NCBI GenBank assembly: GCA_031841125.1
Contig: CM063114.1
Coordinates: 9,486,001-9,550,000, forward strand
Length of the DNA stretch: 64,000 bases
Direction of reading: 5' to 3'
From: Acanthococcus lagerstroemiae
Lineage: Eukaryota > Arthropoda > Insecta > Hemiptera > Eriococcidae
The notes beneath the pieces were generated by a model. The model saw only the letters and a list, made by a program, of their open reading frames with translations, made no database searches and was not told the origin of the DNA. Positions 35,893 through 46,443 of the stretch are shown piece by piece. Position numbers and translations under genes: made by a program. Within the stretch, counting starts at the first letter, position 1, and each line of letters opens with the position of its first letter.

Positions 35893-38582
35893 ATGAGTGC
35901 CGATCCTGCCCAGTGGGCAAAGTGGATCAAGGAAATGGATGATAGTCAGAATGGTAGTATTAATATCGATGAAAAGCAAAAAAATGATATTTTGTTCTCG
36001 TGTACAGAAGATGATGGTAAGTTTTGATAGAGATGAGAAATTAATTTATTTTACTGCTTTATGTATTGATTAAAATCATTCGATAACTTTGTAGGCATAT
36101 TGCAAAACAACGACGTCGTAACAGATGATAGCAGAAGTGGTATCGATACAGTGATGTTTGTGATTGCTGAAGTTACTGATAATGGGTCTTTGATTAATGT
36201 GATCGAAATCAGTGCCAATGATAATACCGTTCTTCTACAAGGTAAGATGTTCAATCATTAATTGCTCTGCTATTCTATGCCGTATTCATTATTTACCAAC
36301 TTGAAACTAAATTTGACAATGGTGTTGCAGATGAACCAGTTACAGCTTCTACTTGCGCTGATAACGATAATTCTCCATCAAGTACTTTCGCTGCGTTGAA
36401 TAATCTTGATCCGAATGGCTTTGGAGACAATCGTGTTTCTGCACCAGGTAAAAATGTTGATCAAATTGTCTTGCAATTATTATTACGTCGTGCAAGTAGA
36501 TCTAGCTGACTAAAATGCATTTAAATGAAACAGAAAATTCCGAGCAATCATCAGACGAGTCTGAACGTGAAGATAATGGCGATGACGACGAATATAATAT
36601 TATTATACCCAGTGGAAGCAAAACTCCGAATAATTCATCAGACGAGTATGAAAACGAACACAAATATGCTTCCAGTCCCATTGGTTCGGACGATTACCCA
36701 TCAATTGTACATCATAGACCTGCTCAGCAAAACAACGAGGGAAGCAGTATGAACGACGAGTTGGTTGGCACTATCGAGAATAATATTAATATTGTGCCAA
36801 ATGAAGCAGAAACTGATGCTCGAAATGATATTATTTCACAAACTACTCCAACTACCAGCAGGACCACAACAAAGAGGAAAAAAAGATCGCGATTCCCAGA
36901 ACCAGAAAAGTGGAGCCGAAATGTTCGAAAAAAAAACACGGCTATTAGGACAGAGCTACGTTGATGTTAAAGGACATACTAAGGAAGCAAAAGAACTGGA
37001 TATAACCGACTGTAAATGCAAATACAAATGCAGAAGCAAGATTTTGATCGAATAGCAGCGATCCATACGCAAAGATTATTACAGTGTTGGGAATTACGTT
37101 TGTCAGAAAGATATTATTTGTAAATTGACGATCGAAAAGCCAACTGTTCGCAAGAGAAAAAAAAACATGAACTCCGGTGTTGATAAATTAATAAGTCAAG
37201 CTTGCATGTTACCTACTGCAGAAGGAAATTGTGTTCGAGTCTGCCAACCATTTTTCCTAAGAACCTTCGGCGTTAGTAAAGCTGTTTTCGATGTTACTGT
37301 GACTCAACGTAGTCCAAATGGGACTTTTCAAGGAGAAGATCGTCGTAAGGATCGAGGGCCGTCTACTGAAACTCCCCCACACCTTGCTCGTGGTGTTACT
37401 GCATTCCTGAATGAGTTTCCAAAAGTCCCATCGCATTATTGCAGAGCCCGAAGCTCTCGACTGTACCTAGCTCCTGACTTAAACATCTCAATTTTATACC
37501 AACTGTACTGCGATAAGCAGCACACTGCTGGAAAAGATGTCGTCACATCGGGTGTACTCAGGAAAATGTTCCACGAGTATCAACCAACTCTGTCAATATT
37601 TTCGCCAAAAAAAGACCAGTGTACAACCTGCCAACAGGCTGAACGTGATGGCACCACAGATATAAGCACTGTGTATAAAGAACACATTGCTAGAAAAAAT
37701 GCCATTCGAAAGATGAAAGAATGTGATGACGATTCCTTTTGCCGGCGATTGCCAAATCTACTACAAGAGAAAACTCTCAGCTATGAATTTTACAATTTAC
37801 GATTCCTTTCAAGATGGAAATTGCTTTCTTTGGGACGAGTGTAACGGCAAGAAGGGAAGCTCGGAAATCGGAACATGTTTGCTGAGATATATTGATCGAT
37901 GCAGTATCGAAAGAGATATTGAACAATTCGTTTTCTATTCAGATACTTGTGGCGGTCAAAACCGTAATAAAAACATAGTCGCCACCCTTCTGTACGCAGT
38001 CAACTGCCGTGAATACCCGAATCTCGACGTTATCAGCCTGAAATATCTAGAAAGTGGCCACAGTCAGATGGAAGTCGATAGTATGCACGCAGCATGTATC
38101 AAACAAGCAAGGAAGCACAAGCAAATTTATTCAACGAATGAATACAGGGGCGTCATTGAAGGGGCCGGGAAACGTCCTTATCCATACAAAGTAACTCAAA
38201 TGGCTCATTCGGAATTTTAAAAGCAACTGATGGATAAAAAGTAAACTGGTTAAAAGTCAAGTTCTTTCAATTCAAGAGGGGCTCAAATTTGATTGGATTC
38301 AAATACAACATCGACGACCCTGAGTTTTCTTATTTGAACGTTAACGATGAAATGTGTGCTGTAGCTTGGACCAATATAAAATTGTTGATAAAGTATCCGA
38401 AACTTTTACCAATTTCTTTAGCCAAGAAAAAAGATCTTTTGTGTTTATTGAAGTCCGGTGTTATTCCTAAATCTTACGAGTATTTCATTAACAGTTTGCC
38501 ATGTGATAAGAAAGTAAAAGATGTGGCTGTTCAAGACGCAGATAAAGAAGAAGAAGATCCTGACAATCCAGCTGCGAAATAA
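35893..38582 (+). pseudogene. Transposase-like gene (DUF7869-type), disrupted
   Basis: Predicted transposase of the surrounding element. Exons 35893-36016, 36095-36241, 36331-36447 and from 36534 join in phase and give an acidic N-terminus. Then come a basic segment, a cysteine-rich patch (CKCKYKCRSK), APDLNISILYQLYC, the zinc-like CTTC, and FYSDTCGGQNRNKN with ESGHSQMEVDSMH near 37950-38090. The last two are signatures I recall from a large insect family with an RNase H-like fold. Lesions: a frameshift in an A-run near 36930, TAG at 37051-37053, a frameshift near 37735-37780, and a stop plus frameshift near 38218-38250. Not functional as it stands. Confidence 0.8.
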
Positions 38583-38825
38583 GAATGCTGAATAATCTCG
38601 TATAATTGTTTTTTTTTCTGATTTTTTTTTAATTTTAGAAGGTAATCCGTAACTAAGTAATTAGTTTTGATTTTTTGTATCGTTCCATGTTTTTATATTT
38701 TTTCACAATTAATAAAATCGAAGATGATCACTAATTTTGATGAAAATTATTTTTAAAGCGTCAAAAAAGTTCTTTTTTTTTTCAAAGTCCTCCTCCCAAG
38801 AACAGCTATGTCCACAATAATCACT

Positions 38826-39423
38826 AAATTCTTCCTGCTCAAATGCGCTATGTCCATGCTATGTCCTGATTACAATTATTTTGAAATGCACAAATATGCT
38901 ATGTTCATTTTAGTAATTTAAATGATTTTTAATTCTGGATCTACTAATGATAGGGGAATGAAATTAATTGTATTCAATCTGTAGATGTTCAAGGCATAAT
39001 TATAAAAAAAAATCAGGTAAAATGGTGAAAAATTATTGTAGATTATGCAAATAACAAAACTTCAAACTTCTCTCCTGAAAAATGACACCTTTTGGACATA
39101 GCATGTCTGTATCCTAAGGTATCGAAATTCTTCCTGCTCAAATGCGCTATGCCCATGCTATGTCCTGATTACAATTATTTTGAAATGCACAAATATGCTA
39201 TGTCCATTTTAGTAATTTAAATGATTTTTAATTCTGGATCTACTAATGATAGGGGAATGAAATTAATTTTATTCAATCCGTAGATGTTCAAGGCATAATT
39301 ATAAAAAAAATCAGGTAAAATGGTGAAAAATTATTGTAGATTATGCAAATAACAAAACTTCAAACTTCTCTCCTGAAAAATGACACCTTTTGGACATAGC
39401 ATGTCTGTATCCTAAGGTATCGA
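38826..39423. repeat. 299-bp tandem duplication of transposon right end
   Basis: Two nearly identical copies, 38826-39124 and 39125-39423, each start 'aaattcttcctgctcaaatg' and end with the TIR and TATCGA. Differences are a few bases (for example tgtcc against tgccc). Each carries several GCTATGTCC motifs. Confidence 0.88.
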
Positions 39424-39571
39424 TATGATTAATTTTTCGTTAAATTCTCTACGTACAGCTTATCATGAAACAAGTGATGTTTCTTCTGCGTAATGATTCT
39501 TAATTATTTCATTTTATAGGTAAATAGTAAATTAAAATGGAGTACCCACTGATTTTTCTTGTCTTTTTCAG

Positions 39572-40471
39572 GAAAATCAACTGAGACTAGCATATCTATT
39601 GAAAAGCGGAGATTACTCTTTTAGAAGAAACTTGTACCTCCAGTGGTCCAATTCAGAAAACGTTCGTTCTCTGCTTAAAGTTGTACTGGATGAAATGACC
39701 GATTTCTTTAACTCTTATTTGTTAGATGTACCCAGAAGTAACCCTGATGATATTTTATACTCATTATTCACACCGGCTAAAAAATCTGAAATTCCTCCTG
39801 ATATGAGCAACATTTCACATATTCAAGTTGAGGTAAAAGTCTCAGACTACCCTGTGTCCAACCCTGTTCATATTAGTGATGCGATATTAACCGAACACAA
39901 GAGAACATTCGCATCAACAAAACTAAAAAGTATTGGCCGTCAGCATGTGTACCTGCACAAACACATGTTGGATTCAAGCACATCGCAATCGTCTGTGTCA
40001 TCTGCGTCAGAAGAAATTCTTGATCTTGTTGATGAGCAACCAGTGGTAAAGAAAATGAAAACTTGCCAGTTAGCGAAATCTGTTGATTGCAAGGGAGAAC
40101 TGGCTCGTCATAAGAAGAATTGGACTGAACTGACTGGTGTTGAAACCCATGTGGATGTCTTAATATACTGTTTGTCTAAATCGATGAAGACGGATTTAGC
40201 ACGGTATTTGGGACTAATTTGTCTAGAAGATTGTGTCCAAGAAGCAGATATTAACGCTGATTATGATGAGATTTTCGAGGTACGTTTGGCTAGCAAGACA
40301 TCTAAAATATATAGACTACTACAAAATTTTGTATCTTGCAAGTTAATGATGGGCTTTAATAATATTTGTTTAACCGGCATTCTAAGTTTATTTGAGAACA
40401 TAAAGGCTGATGTAAAAGCAGCAATTTTTTTTAAAACTGATGACAAGGCTACTATTATTGATGTAATTTAA
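39572..40471 (+). CDS. Unrecognised terminal coding exon (299 codons)
   Basis: An open frame follows a good acceptor (tctttttcag, ending 39571) and runs to TAA at 40469-40471. The composition is that of an ordinary soluble protein, with a serine-rich patch followed by KKMKTC (a possible nuclear signal). I recognise no domain. Upstream exons were not found; they could lie left of the 3.9-kb transposon, which would then sit in an intron. It may also be a transposon-encoded second protein, but it lies outside the TIRs. Confidence 0.5.
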   Translation, partial: ENQLRLAYLLKSGDYSFRRNLYLQWSNSENVRSLLKVVLDEMTDFFNSYLLDVPRSNPDDILYSLFTPAKKSEIPPDMSNISHIQVEVKVSDYPVSNPVHISDAILTEHKRTFASTKLKSIGRQHVYLHKHMLDSSTSQSSVSSASEEILDLVDEQPVVKKMKTCQLAKSVDCKGELARHKKNWTELTGVETHVDVLIYCLSKSMKTDLARYLGLICLEDCVQEADINADYDEIFEVRLASKTSKIYRLLQNFVSCKLMMGFNNICLTGILSLFENIKADVKAAIFFKTDDKATIIDVI

Positions 40472-41312
40472 GGAACGAAGGAAGGCGTGACAGGAGCATG
40501 GTCAGTGCTATTAGTGGTATTAGGTCTAATTAAAAACAGAAATCTCTCTATCAGCAAGAGTGCGCATCCCCTGGCATAACCTCAATGTAAAAACATCGAG
40601 TCACATTTTTACATGCAGGCACGTTTATTAACACCTGAAGGAGCAATTCCAAGAATGCCGATGGTTGCCGAGAATGGCCAACTAGGTAATGCCAAAGATT
40701 TTATTATTACGACGTGATCATTGCAATTGTTGCTTCTTGATATATTCGTTATCAGAACTGTAGGTTTCCTTTCAGTTGGAAAAATGCACATGCTGAATTT
40801 TTCAGCCTTACTTTTTTGACAAGACAAAGATATTGATGTTTTTCCATTCTGGTCATGTATTGTAAAAACCGTCTTACAAAACAAGAGCTAAAAGTGAGTG
40901 TTTACAAGCGAGGGAAGTCATGTAAACACTCACTTCTGACTCTTGGTAGGTAATACACTATTATTACGCACTTTTACATACAAACAGTTTAAAACCAAGT
41001 ATTTTTGCAATTTAAACAACCAATTATTACTAACTGATTATTGCTTAAATATACGTACATCTTCACCCCTTTTTTAAAAACATAATTTTAAACACACATA
41101 CAACATGCATACATGTTGAAAACATACATTTTACCAATGTTTTTCACCAATTGTAAGTTGGACTCAACAGCGCAGAATAATGTAACGCTTTCCTCCTTTG
41201 TTGTAATTTTGTCATGACAGACTTGTTCAGATTGCGAGAAGCGTAGCTCTATGCTCCGTTCTTCCGTTCTGTTATTTCATCGGCGTGTGTCTAACTTTGT
41301 TGTGCATCATAG
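40472..41312. other. Intergenic with one perfect hairpin
   Basis: No gene was recognised. A 15-bp perfect stem, AAGTGAGTGTTTACA (40892-40906) with its complement at 40921-40935, encloses a 14-nt loop. Confidence 0.5.
40892..40935. repeat. Perfect 15-bp inverted repeat, 14-nt loop
   Basis: The arms AAGTGAGTGTTTACA and TGTAAACACTCACTT are exact complements. The feature could be a hairpin in RNA or a fold-back element relic. There is no flanking T-run or other clue to function. Confidence 0.7.
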
Positions 41313-41832
41313 ACCATCACAATACCAAAGAAAGACGAAAAAACTAAAGAAGACAACACTGACAAGACCAAAGACAAAGAGGGGGCCAGTACCGAAGCTT
41401 CATCTAAGTCAGAACCATCTAAAGATGCAAAAAATCCTGATGGAAATGCCAAAGAGCGAGATGACGCTAGCGCTGAACCAGAGAAATCTGGTTCGGCTAA
41501 AGATGCGACTAAAGACGAAGAAAAGACCTCATTTGAGAAAAAGGCGGACACCGTTGTCATGAGCGGTCCGTCACTATTGGATATTTTTCAGGGTATCAGT
41601 CTGATCCATGCGACGCAGCGGCAGATTGACTGGCAATTTCAGTACAACTTTGCAGCTGGACCTGACAAATTTAAATTTACTTTTACTAACGAATACTCAG
41701 GCGTCAAATCGCGAATAGAATCGGTCTGGTTAGAGTTCGCGCTGTATGTAGTCACTACACAAAAGCTGATGATAGGCCAATTTAGTAGCATAGAAAGTTT
41801 TGTAGCTAAATATATGGACTTAACACGTTGAC
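41313..41832 (+). pseudogene. Charged-linker protein fragment, cut by a piggyBac-like end
   Basis: An exon-like frame begins after 'catcatag' (41312) with a lysine/glutamate/aspartate/serine-rich stretch (about 80 codons), then a globular-looking part with DIFQGISLIHATQRQIDWQF. The frame stays open until TGA at 41830-41832. That stop lies inside the piggyBac-like terminus that begins at TTAA (41820), so the natural C-terminus is missing. Family unknown. Confidence 0.5.
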
Positions 41833-41920
41833 TGCCATGTGTGCTATTGTGCATACAACGCGTCTAAGAATTCAGGCCGTGTGTGCGGTGGCGCACACAA
41901 TAGAAAGTCGCATAAGATGA
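41820..41920. mobile_element. piggyBac-like left terminus at TTAA
   Basis: TTAA (41820-41823) is followed by CACGTTGACTGCCATGTGTG, a typical piggyBac-family terminal repeat style. Nested inverted text follows, with 'gtgtgctattgtgcatac' and 'gcgcacacaatag' within 85 bp. No matching right end (complement followed by TTAA) was found by eye in the following 5 kb, so the element may be truncated. Confidence 0.6.
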
Positions 41921-42233
41921 GGTGTGTGCCCTGGAGAACACATTTTACGTTGAAATAGATGACATTTTCGAATTCTACTGGCTCGATTCCTTGGATTGCA
42001 ACACTCAGCTAGAAGATTGGCGAGAACTTACACATGTTATCGCTAGTATCACTAGTGCTAGTTTGATAACAATCAACTCTGAGAATTTGTAGGAAGGATC
42101 ATCCTAGTAATACTGTCTGTGATATGTGTATTTGTTGTATCCGTGATTTCCTCTATCATTTTATGATTTCGTGGTTTTGAGCGGTCTGAATGAGATTTAT
42201 TTTCAAAATTATTATGTGAATCCCCCCCCCCCA

Positions 42234-43290
42234 AATGGACTCTAAACGTATCTTGAAAGACAATGAACTTTTACGTGTTCTTGCGGAGTTGAGCAAAGAA
42301 GAAAGCAATGACTTTTTGAATTTGGAATCAAATGAAAGTGATTCAGATGAAATGTGAAGAAGATGTAACCCAGAAGGAGCCTGATAAAAATGCAAGTTCC
42401 ACTTTCAATACCAAAGTATGTAAATTAGAAGTATAAATTGAGATACTATGAAGTTTTTTATAGTGAGTATTTTATCATTTTAGTTGGAACAACGCACTGT
42501 AAATATCCCTGAAGTTCAGACCGAGTCCACAAGCATAATCTTTCCAAATTTTGATGACCTAGAAGTTGAGCTGGTTAGTAACTTACAAATATTTTATTTT
42601 TGAGAAGTAATTGAAGTAAACTGAACATCATCTTGTTGTCTTTAGTTGGACTACCATGATCTTGAGGGAATCTGGCATACTTCTGATGATTCTACTGCAC
42701 TTCAGAGAGTCGAAATACCATCTGTTGATGAGCTTATTCCGGAACCATCCATTGATGTATCTGAGCCAGAAGCGCCTATTGATATCGCTTTGCCTATTGA
42801 ATTCACTCATCTCTGAACCGTCTACCAAAATAATCAAGCGTAGACCGATTTTTGATTTAGGCATATCTAGACCTTCAGTTGATATCGCCGTACCAGTTGT
42901 AGTTGCCGATTCCATCTCTAAACTGTCTGCCAAAGTACCTAAGCATAAATGGGATGTCGATGTAGTCATACCTGGTCCTTCAGTCAAAGCTGCTACTGCT
43001 TGTACACATAAACCTTGTCAGAAAACGAAAGCTTTGGAGTGGAAAAGGGAAACTGACCTCGAATCTCATCAGCCAGTGAAAACGATTGAACTTTTGACAG
43101 CGAAGGAGGAACCTTCAACGGAGCCAACTTCAGCAGACAGGAGTAAGACCTCTTCACGGAGAAGTTCAAGTCGCCGTCGCTACCGAAAGGCTCGCAGAGT
43201 GATAGAGAGGATACATAAAGTTACTCTTAAGATGAATGCCCTCGGGCGACTATAATGTATATATTTAATTTTTTAATAAATGAAATCCTT
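42234..43290 (+). pseudogene. Multi-exon acidic/RS-tailed gene remnant
   Basis: The ATG at 42234 opens an acidic start (MDSKRILKDNELLRVLAELS) resembling the acidic N-termini of piggyBac-type transposases. The frame breaks near 42354, where the next frame continues to a GT donor at 42417. Further exon-like pieces are 42482-42571 and from 42646. The last shifts frame near 42815 and ends at 43255 with a serine/arginine-rich tail (SSRRSSSRRRYRKARR). AATAAA lies at about 43276. No DDD catalytic core is present. The location just inside the piggyBac-like end suggests that it belongs to that element. Confidence 0.45.
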
Positions 43291-43970
43291 TACTTTAAAT
43301 CTTCTCATTATTTCTTTACGTTAGTGATATGATAAAACAGTCGTGAGGTATAATACCCCTTTGCACAGCACTTAGATTTAGAGATGGGCCAGTTATCGCT
43401 ATCGGATACTGTTGTCAAAGCCAACAGGAAATGCGAAGAAAATTACCACAGAGTAGATCAACGAATGGTTACTATGGAAAAACGCATGCTTGATTTTGAA
43501 CAAAACCTAGTTTCAACTCAAGGAGAATTCAATAAACTCAAGAATACGGCACGAGACTCTACAGACTTCAATACAGAAGAAATGCTGACATGTACAAGAC
43601 GCCAAGCTGAAAAACCGCTAAATGCTTTTGCACCTGCACTACATCCTGTTAGACAATCGAATGTCAACTTCGCCGAACAAATTGCAGCACCAACGCTAGA
43701 AAGACGTAGTTTCTCCGAATTGTCATCTGTAAACAGCAATCCCCTAATGTCAAGTGATTTGAAGAAAATTACTCCGCAGAATTTCAAAGGCGAACACGAC
43801 TATAAGTAGAGTAAAAGTGTTCCTCCTGGCACAGTTCCCCTGTGTATTTTTAGCTTAACTGCTGCACTGGACCAGCAGTTATGCTAGCTAACTTCAGTAT
43901 ATCATAGTTAACTTAGCTAAGGTAACCGCTGGTCTGAAACTGCGGTTAAGCTCGCTAAATTCAACATCGA

Positions 43971-44117
43971 ATTTTCGTTAGCCTAGCTAACTGACAGCAA
44001 AAATTTCAAAAATTGCACACCAAAAATGCCAATTTTCGAAAAATTGCAAAAAATTCAGTATGCGGTTAGTTGCAGTCAAAAAAATTTACTTATTTTCTTG
44101 AAAAGTAAATGTTTTTC
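43971..44117. repeat. 147-bp direct repeat, copy 1
   Basis: It starts 'attttcgttagcctagctaa' and ends 'aaaagtaaatgtttttc'. The second copy at 45104-45250 differs by only about three bases. The pair flanks the coding segment of the element. The stop codon of the AAA-ATPase-like ORF lies within copy 2. Confidence 0.88.
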
Positions 44118-44449
44118 TTATCGGTTTATTGAAGACTGGTAGTGACGATGATTCAGGTGATTCGATCCCTGACGACAACGATAACTATCTCGAAAAATCG
44201 GCGCTAGATCTCGAAGAGGAGGGAACGATTTCGAAACTGTTTGGTAAAAATACACCGGCTTGCTGTTGTACAAAATGTAACACGAAAATTTCGAAGGCGA
44301 TGGCATTAGATTTTCGTACCTCGTTTATGAATTTGGATAAAGATTATCAAGACATCGTTATTCTTGGACATCTCACCGCGCACAGAGATGATTTTGATTT
44401 GAAAGTGCATTGCACCGGTTCTGAACGCTATGTATTCAGTCAATTCTGA
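44118..44449 (+). pseudogene. Unrecognised cysteine-containing coding fragment
   Basis: An open frame after a possible acceptor (attgaag, about 44134) encodes an acidic start (GSDDDSGDSIPDDNDNY) and CCCTKCNTKISKAMALDFRT, a possible metal-binding patch. It stops at 44449. The next ORF overlaps it in another frame. The family is unknown; it may be exon material captured by the element. Confidence 0.35.
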
Positions 44450-45119
44450 AAACGAACTATTGAACATTGCAAAGTTGCGTGATACAATATTAGGAAAGGT
44501 TCTCAAAAATTATGTGGGCAAACCCACGTTTCAATTAGCCGTTCTCACTGGCGTGGCTGACGTTACCTGTGCAATTACCTCGCCCCTCCGGAGTTTAAGC
44601 AGATTTCCTTTTCTTCAAAAACCTGACTTAATACCTTATTATGGTGTTCTTGAATTTGAATTAGAAGAAAAAATAAAAGATTTCACTGAAGCGGAAACAT
44701 GTCAATTAAGAGATATGTATAATGGATACAATTTTGATGGGAAGAAAATTTACAATGTATGGTCTTTAACAAAAGCCATTCCGAAGAAAGATTTTTCTCT
44801 TCACTGGGTAGAAGAAGTCACCATCATAACGAAATTTAAATCTCTTTTAAATAATGGTTATTTTAGCAATGCAATTAAAGACTTGTTCAGCAGAAAAACG
44901 GTATGTTACAATTTGGAACTCGGTACTGTTTTTCAACCCGGCAATTTGTTTGAAGTGACACAATTTTTTAAAGATAATCGCCTACTTAAACTTGATATTG
45001 CGTTATTGTTTTTATATCAACACGGATATCTAACTACATCTGTTGCAAGTCCTGGCTGTTTGGAAGTCCCAAATGAGGAAATTTGTGCTGCTCTGGAACG
45101 TTTATTTTCGTTAGCCTAG
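44430..45119 (+). pseudogene. AAA-ATPase-like protein, C-terminal half (copy A)
   Basis: This matches by eye the later part of the 'predicted AAA-ATPase' family (AAA-ATPase_like, usually followed by a PD-(D/E)XK nuclease domain): QLAVLTGVADVT, a YYGVLEFELEEKI region, then MYNGYNFDGKKIYNVWSLTK and LLFLYQHGYLTT. The N-terminal nucleotide-binding part (PRRFGK motif) is missing, and the nuclease part is absent. The frame is open for 229 codons and stops in the second 147-bp repeat. It lies inside a recently moved element, so it is a captured fragment or part of a larger autonomous relative. Confidence 0.65.
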
Positions 45120-46443
45120 CTAACTGACAGCAAAAATTTCAAAAATCGCACACCAAAAATGCCAATTTTCGAAAAATTGCAAAAATTTCAGTATGCGGTT
45201 AGTTGCAGTCAAAAAAATTTACTTATTTTCTTGAAAAGTAAATGTTTTTCATGATAAGTTTAGGTATATTCAGATTTATTGCAAGTTGATCCAAGCTTTC
45301 TGAAAAAGAAATCAGAAAAACACATGAAAAAACTGCCGTCCAAGGGGTATTTTAGCTAAAAACGTGCAGTGCACGTTTGCCGTCTAGTGAGACAGAATCT
45401 GAAACGAGATGTCCGTTTGCAGGTGTTGAACTAACTTCATAACTATAATTATTGTTTGTGTGAACAATTATTGTTTTCATTTTTTTTAGAATTCCGAAGG
45501 CCGTGGGCGGTTGAATCCGGATAGACAGTGTACGTATCATTTTATTACAGTTACTAGGGCCAATACGTTTGCAGGGAAACCAGGGCTTTTAGCATCGACT
45601 GTGACGTCACTCTATTTAAAAATACACAGGGGAACTGTGCCAGGAGGAACACTTTTACTCTACTACTATAGGACTGTGGAGCAGTTTATTATGGAATTCA
45701 AATCCAGATATGGAGACACTAATGAAAGCAGTCAAATCTACATGCTAAAAAATTTGTGGGACCATAAAGTAAAATACTTTATAGCAGGCATCGCTGAGAA
45801 TGCTGGAATCGAAGAATACATTGATGCCCTACGGACAGCCTTTTGGTCACCTCGAAGACAGACAGCCGAAGCTCACTGTTTCCTCGAATCTAGGTGTACA
45901 GGAAATATGAGACCTATCGAGTACTGTGCATACTGGTATGAAAGACTGAAGGACACGCCAGTCTACAGCAATGAGAGCCTACTTGTCCAACAGCTGCGTG
46001 CCAGACTTCCGTTCTACACCCAAATTTCCTTAGACGATACACCGGTGAAGACCTATCGAGATCTTATGAGAGTAGTTCGTCAATCCGAAACTACAGGCCC
46101 CGGAAAATCACACTATACACCGAAGAAATCGAATGACCAAGCAGTAAATGTAAATCTCATCGACAGCCAATCCACACACCAACATACTCAAAGAAATACA
46201 TCGCAAAGACCATCTTATAATCAAAGAAATATCGAACCTCCAGTAGCCTCGTTAACTGAAAAAACAGACCAACCCAAAGGTCAACCTAGGAATTACCAGA
46301 ATAGAAAAAATTGGCAGAAAAATCGAAGGCAGTCAACAACGTTCACTCCTCAAGGGCAACCATCTGGAACCAGCCATCACAGCAGGAAAACGAGACAGTA
46401 TCCCCATAGAGCGTGGTCCTATGAGGGATACAGAAATAACTAG

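Larger units (their letters stand above)
35516..39425. mobile_element. 3.9-kb TIR transposon with DUF7869-like transposase
   Basis: The left end reads TATCGATA then CCTTAGGATACAGACATGCT (35516-35549). The right end has the inverted text at 39392-39425, again ending in TATCGATA. An extra right end at 39094-39119 results from a 299-bp tandem duplication (38826-39124 and 39125-39423). Subterminal DNA on both sides repeats GCTATGTCC or GCTATGTTC many times, the likely transposase binding sites. TATCGATA is palindromic, so it may be part of the TIR or a target-site preference. The interior holds a decayed transposase gene. Confidence 0.88.
43805..45664. mobile_element. 1860-bp TIR element carrying an AAA-ATPase-like fragment
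   Basis: The inverted ends are exact over 48 bp (43805-43852 and 45617-45664), starting AGTAGAGTAAAAGTGTTCCT. The target duplication is ACTATA (43799-43804 and 45665-45670). The interior has a 147-bp direct repeat (43971-44117 and 45104-45250) and coding text between the copies. Perfect TIRs imply recent movement. No known transposase is encoded, so it is non-autonomous or of an unknown class. A 6-bp duplication excludes Tc1/mariner, piggyBac and typical hAT; Dada and IS3EU groups have similar lengths. Confidence 0.9.
43384..46443 (+). pseudogene. Retrotransposon Gag-like gene split by an insertion
   Basis: Part one (43384-43804) has a coiled-coil N-terminus (KRMLDFEQNLVSTQGEFNKL) and ends with ITPQNFKGEHDY, the style of the start of a Gag capsid region. 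Part two (45671-46443) has TVEQFIMEFKSRYGD, a helical capsid-like block and a basic, glutamine-rich tail. Between them lies the 1860-bp element at 43805-45664. Removing it with one TSD copy leaves the two parts in the same open frame. No zinc knuckle, protease or reverse transcriptase was recognised downstream, so only the gag part survives. The Ty3-like assignment is tentative. Confidence 0.6.

Noticed and set aside
42656..42987. Minus-strand ORF of 119 codons opposite the acidic gene
   Set aside because: It is a shadow of the plus-strand coding text, which has splice signals and a poly-A signal.
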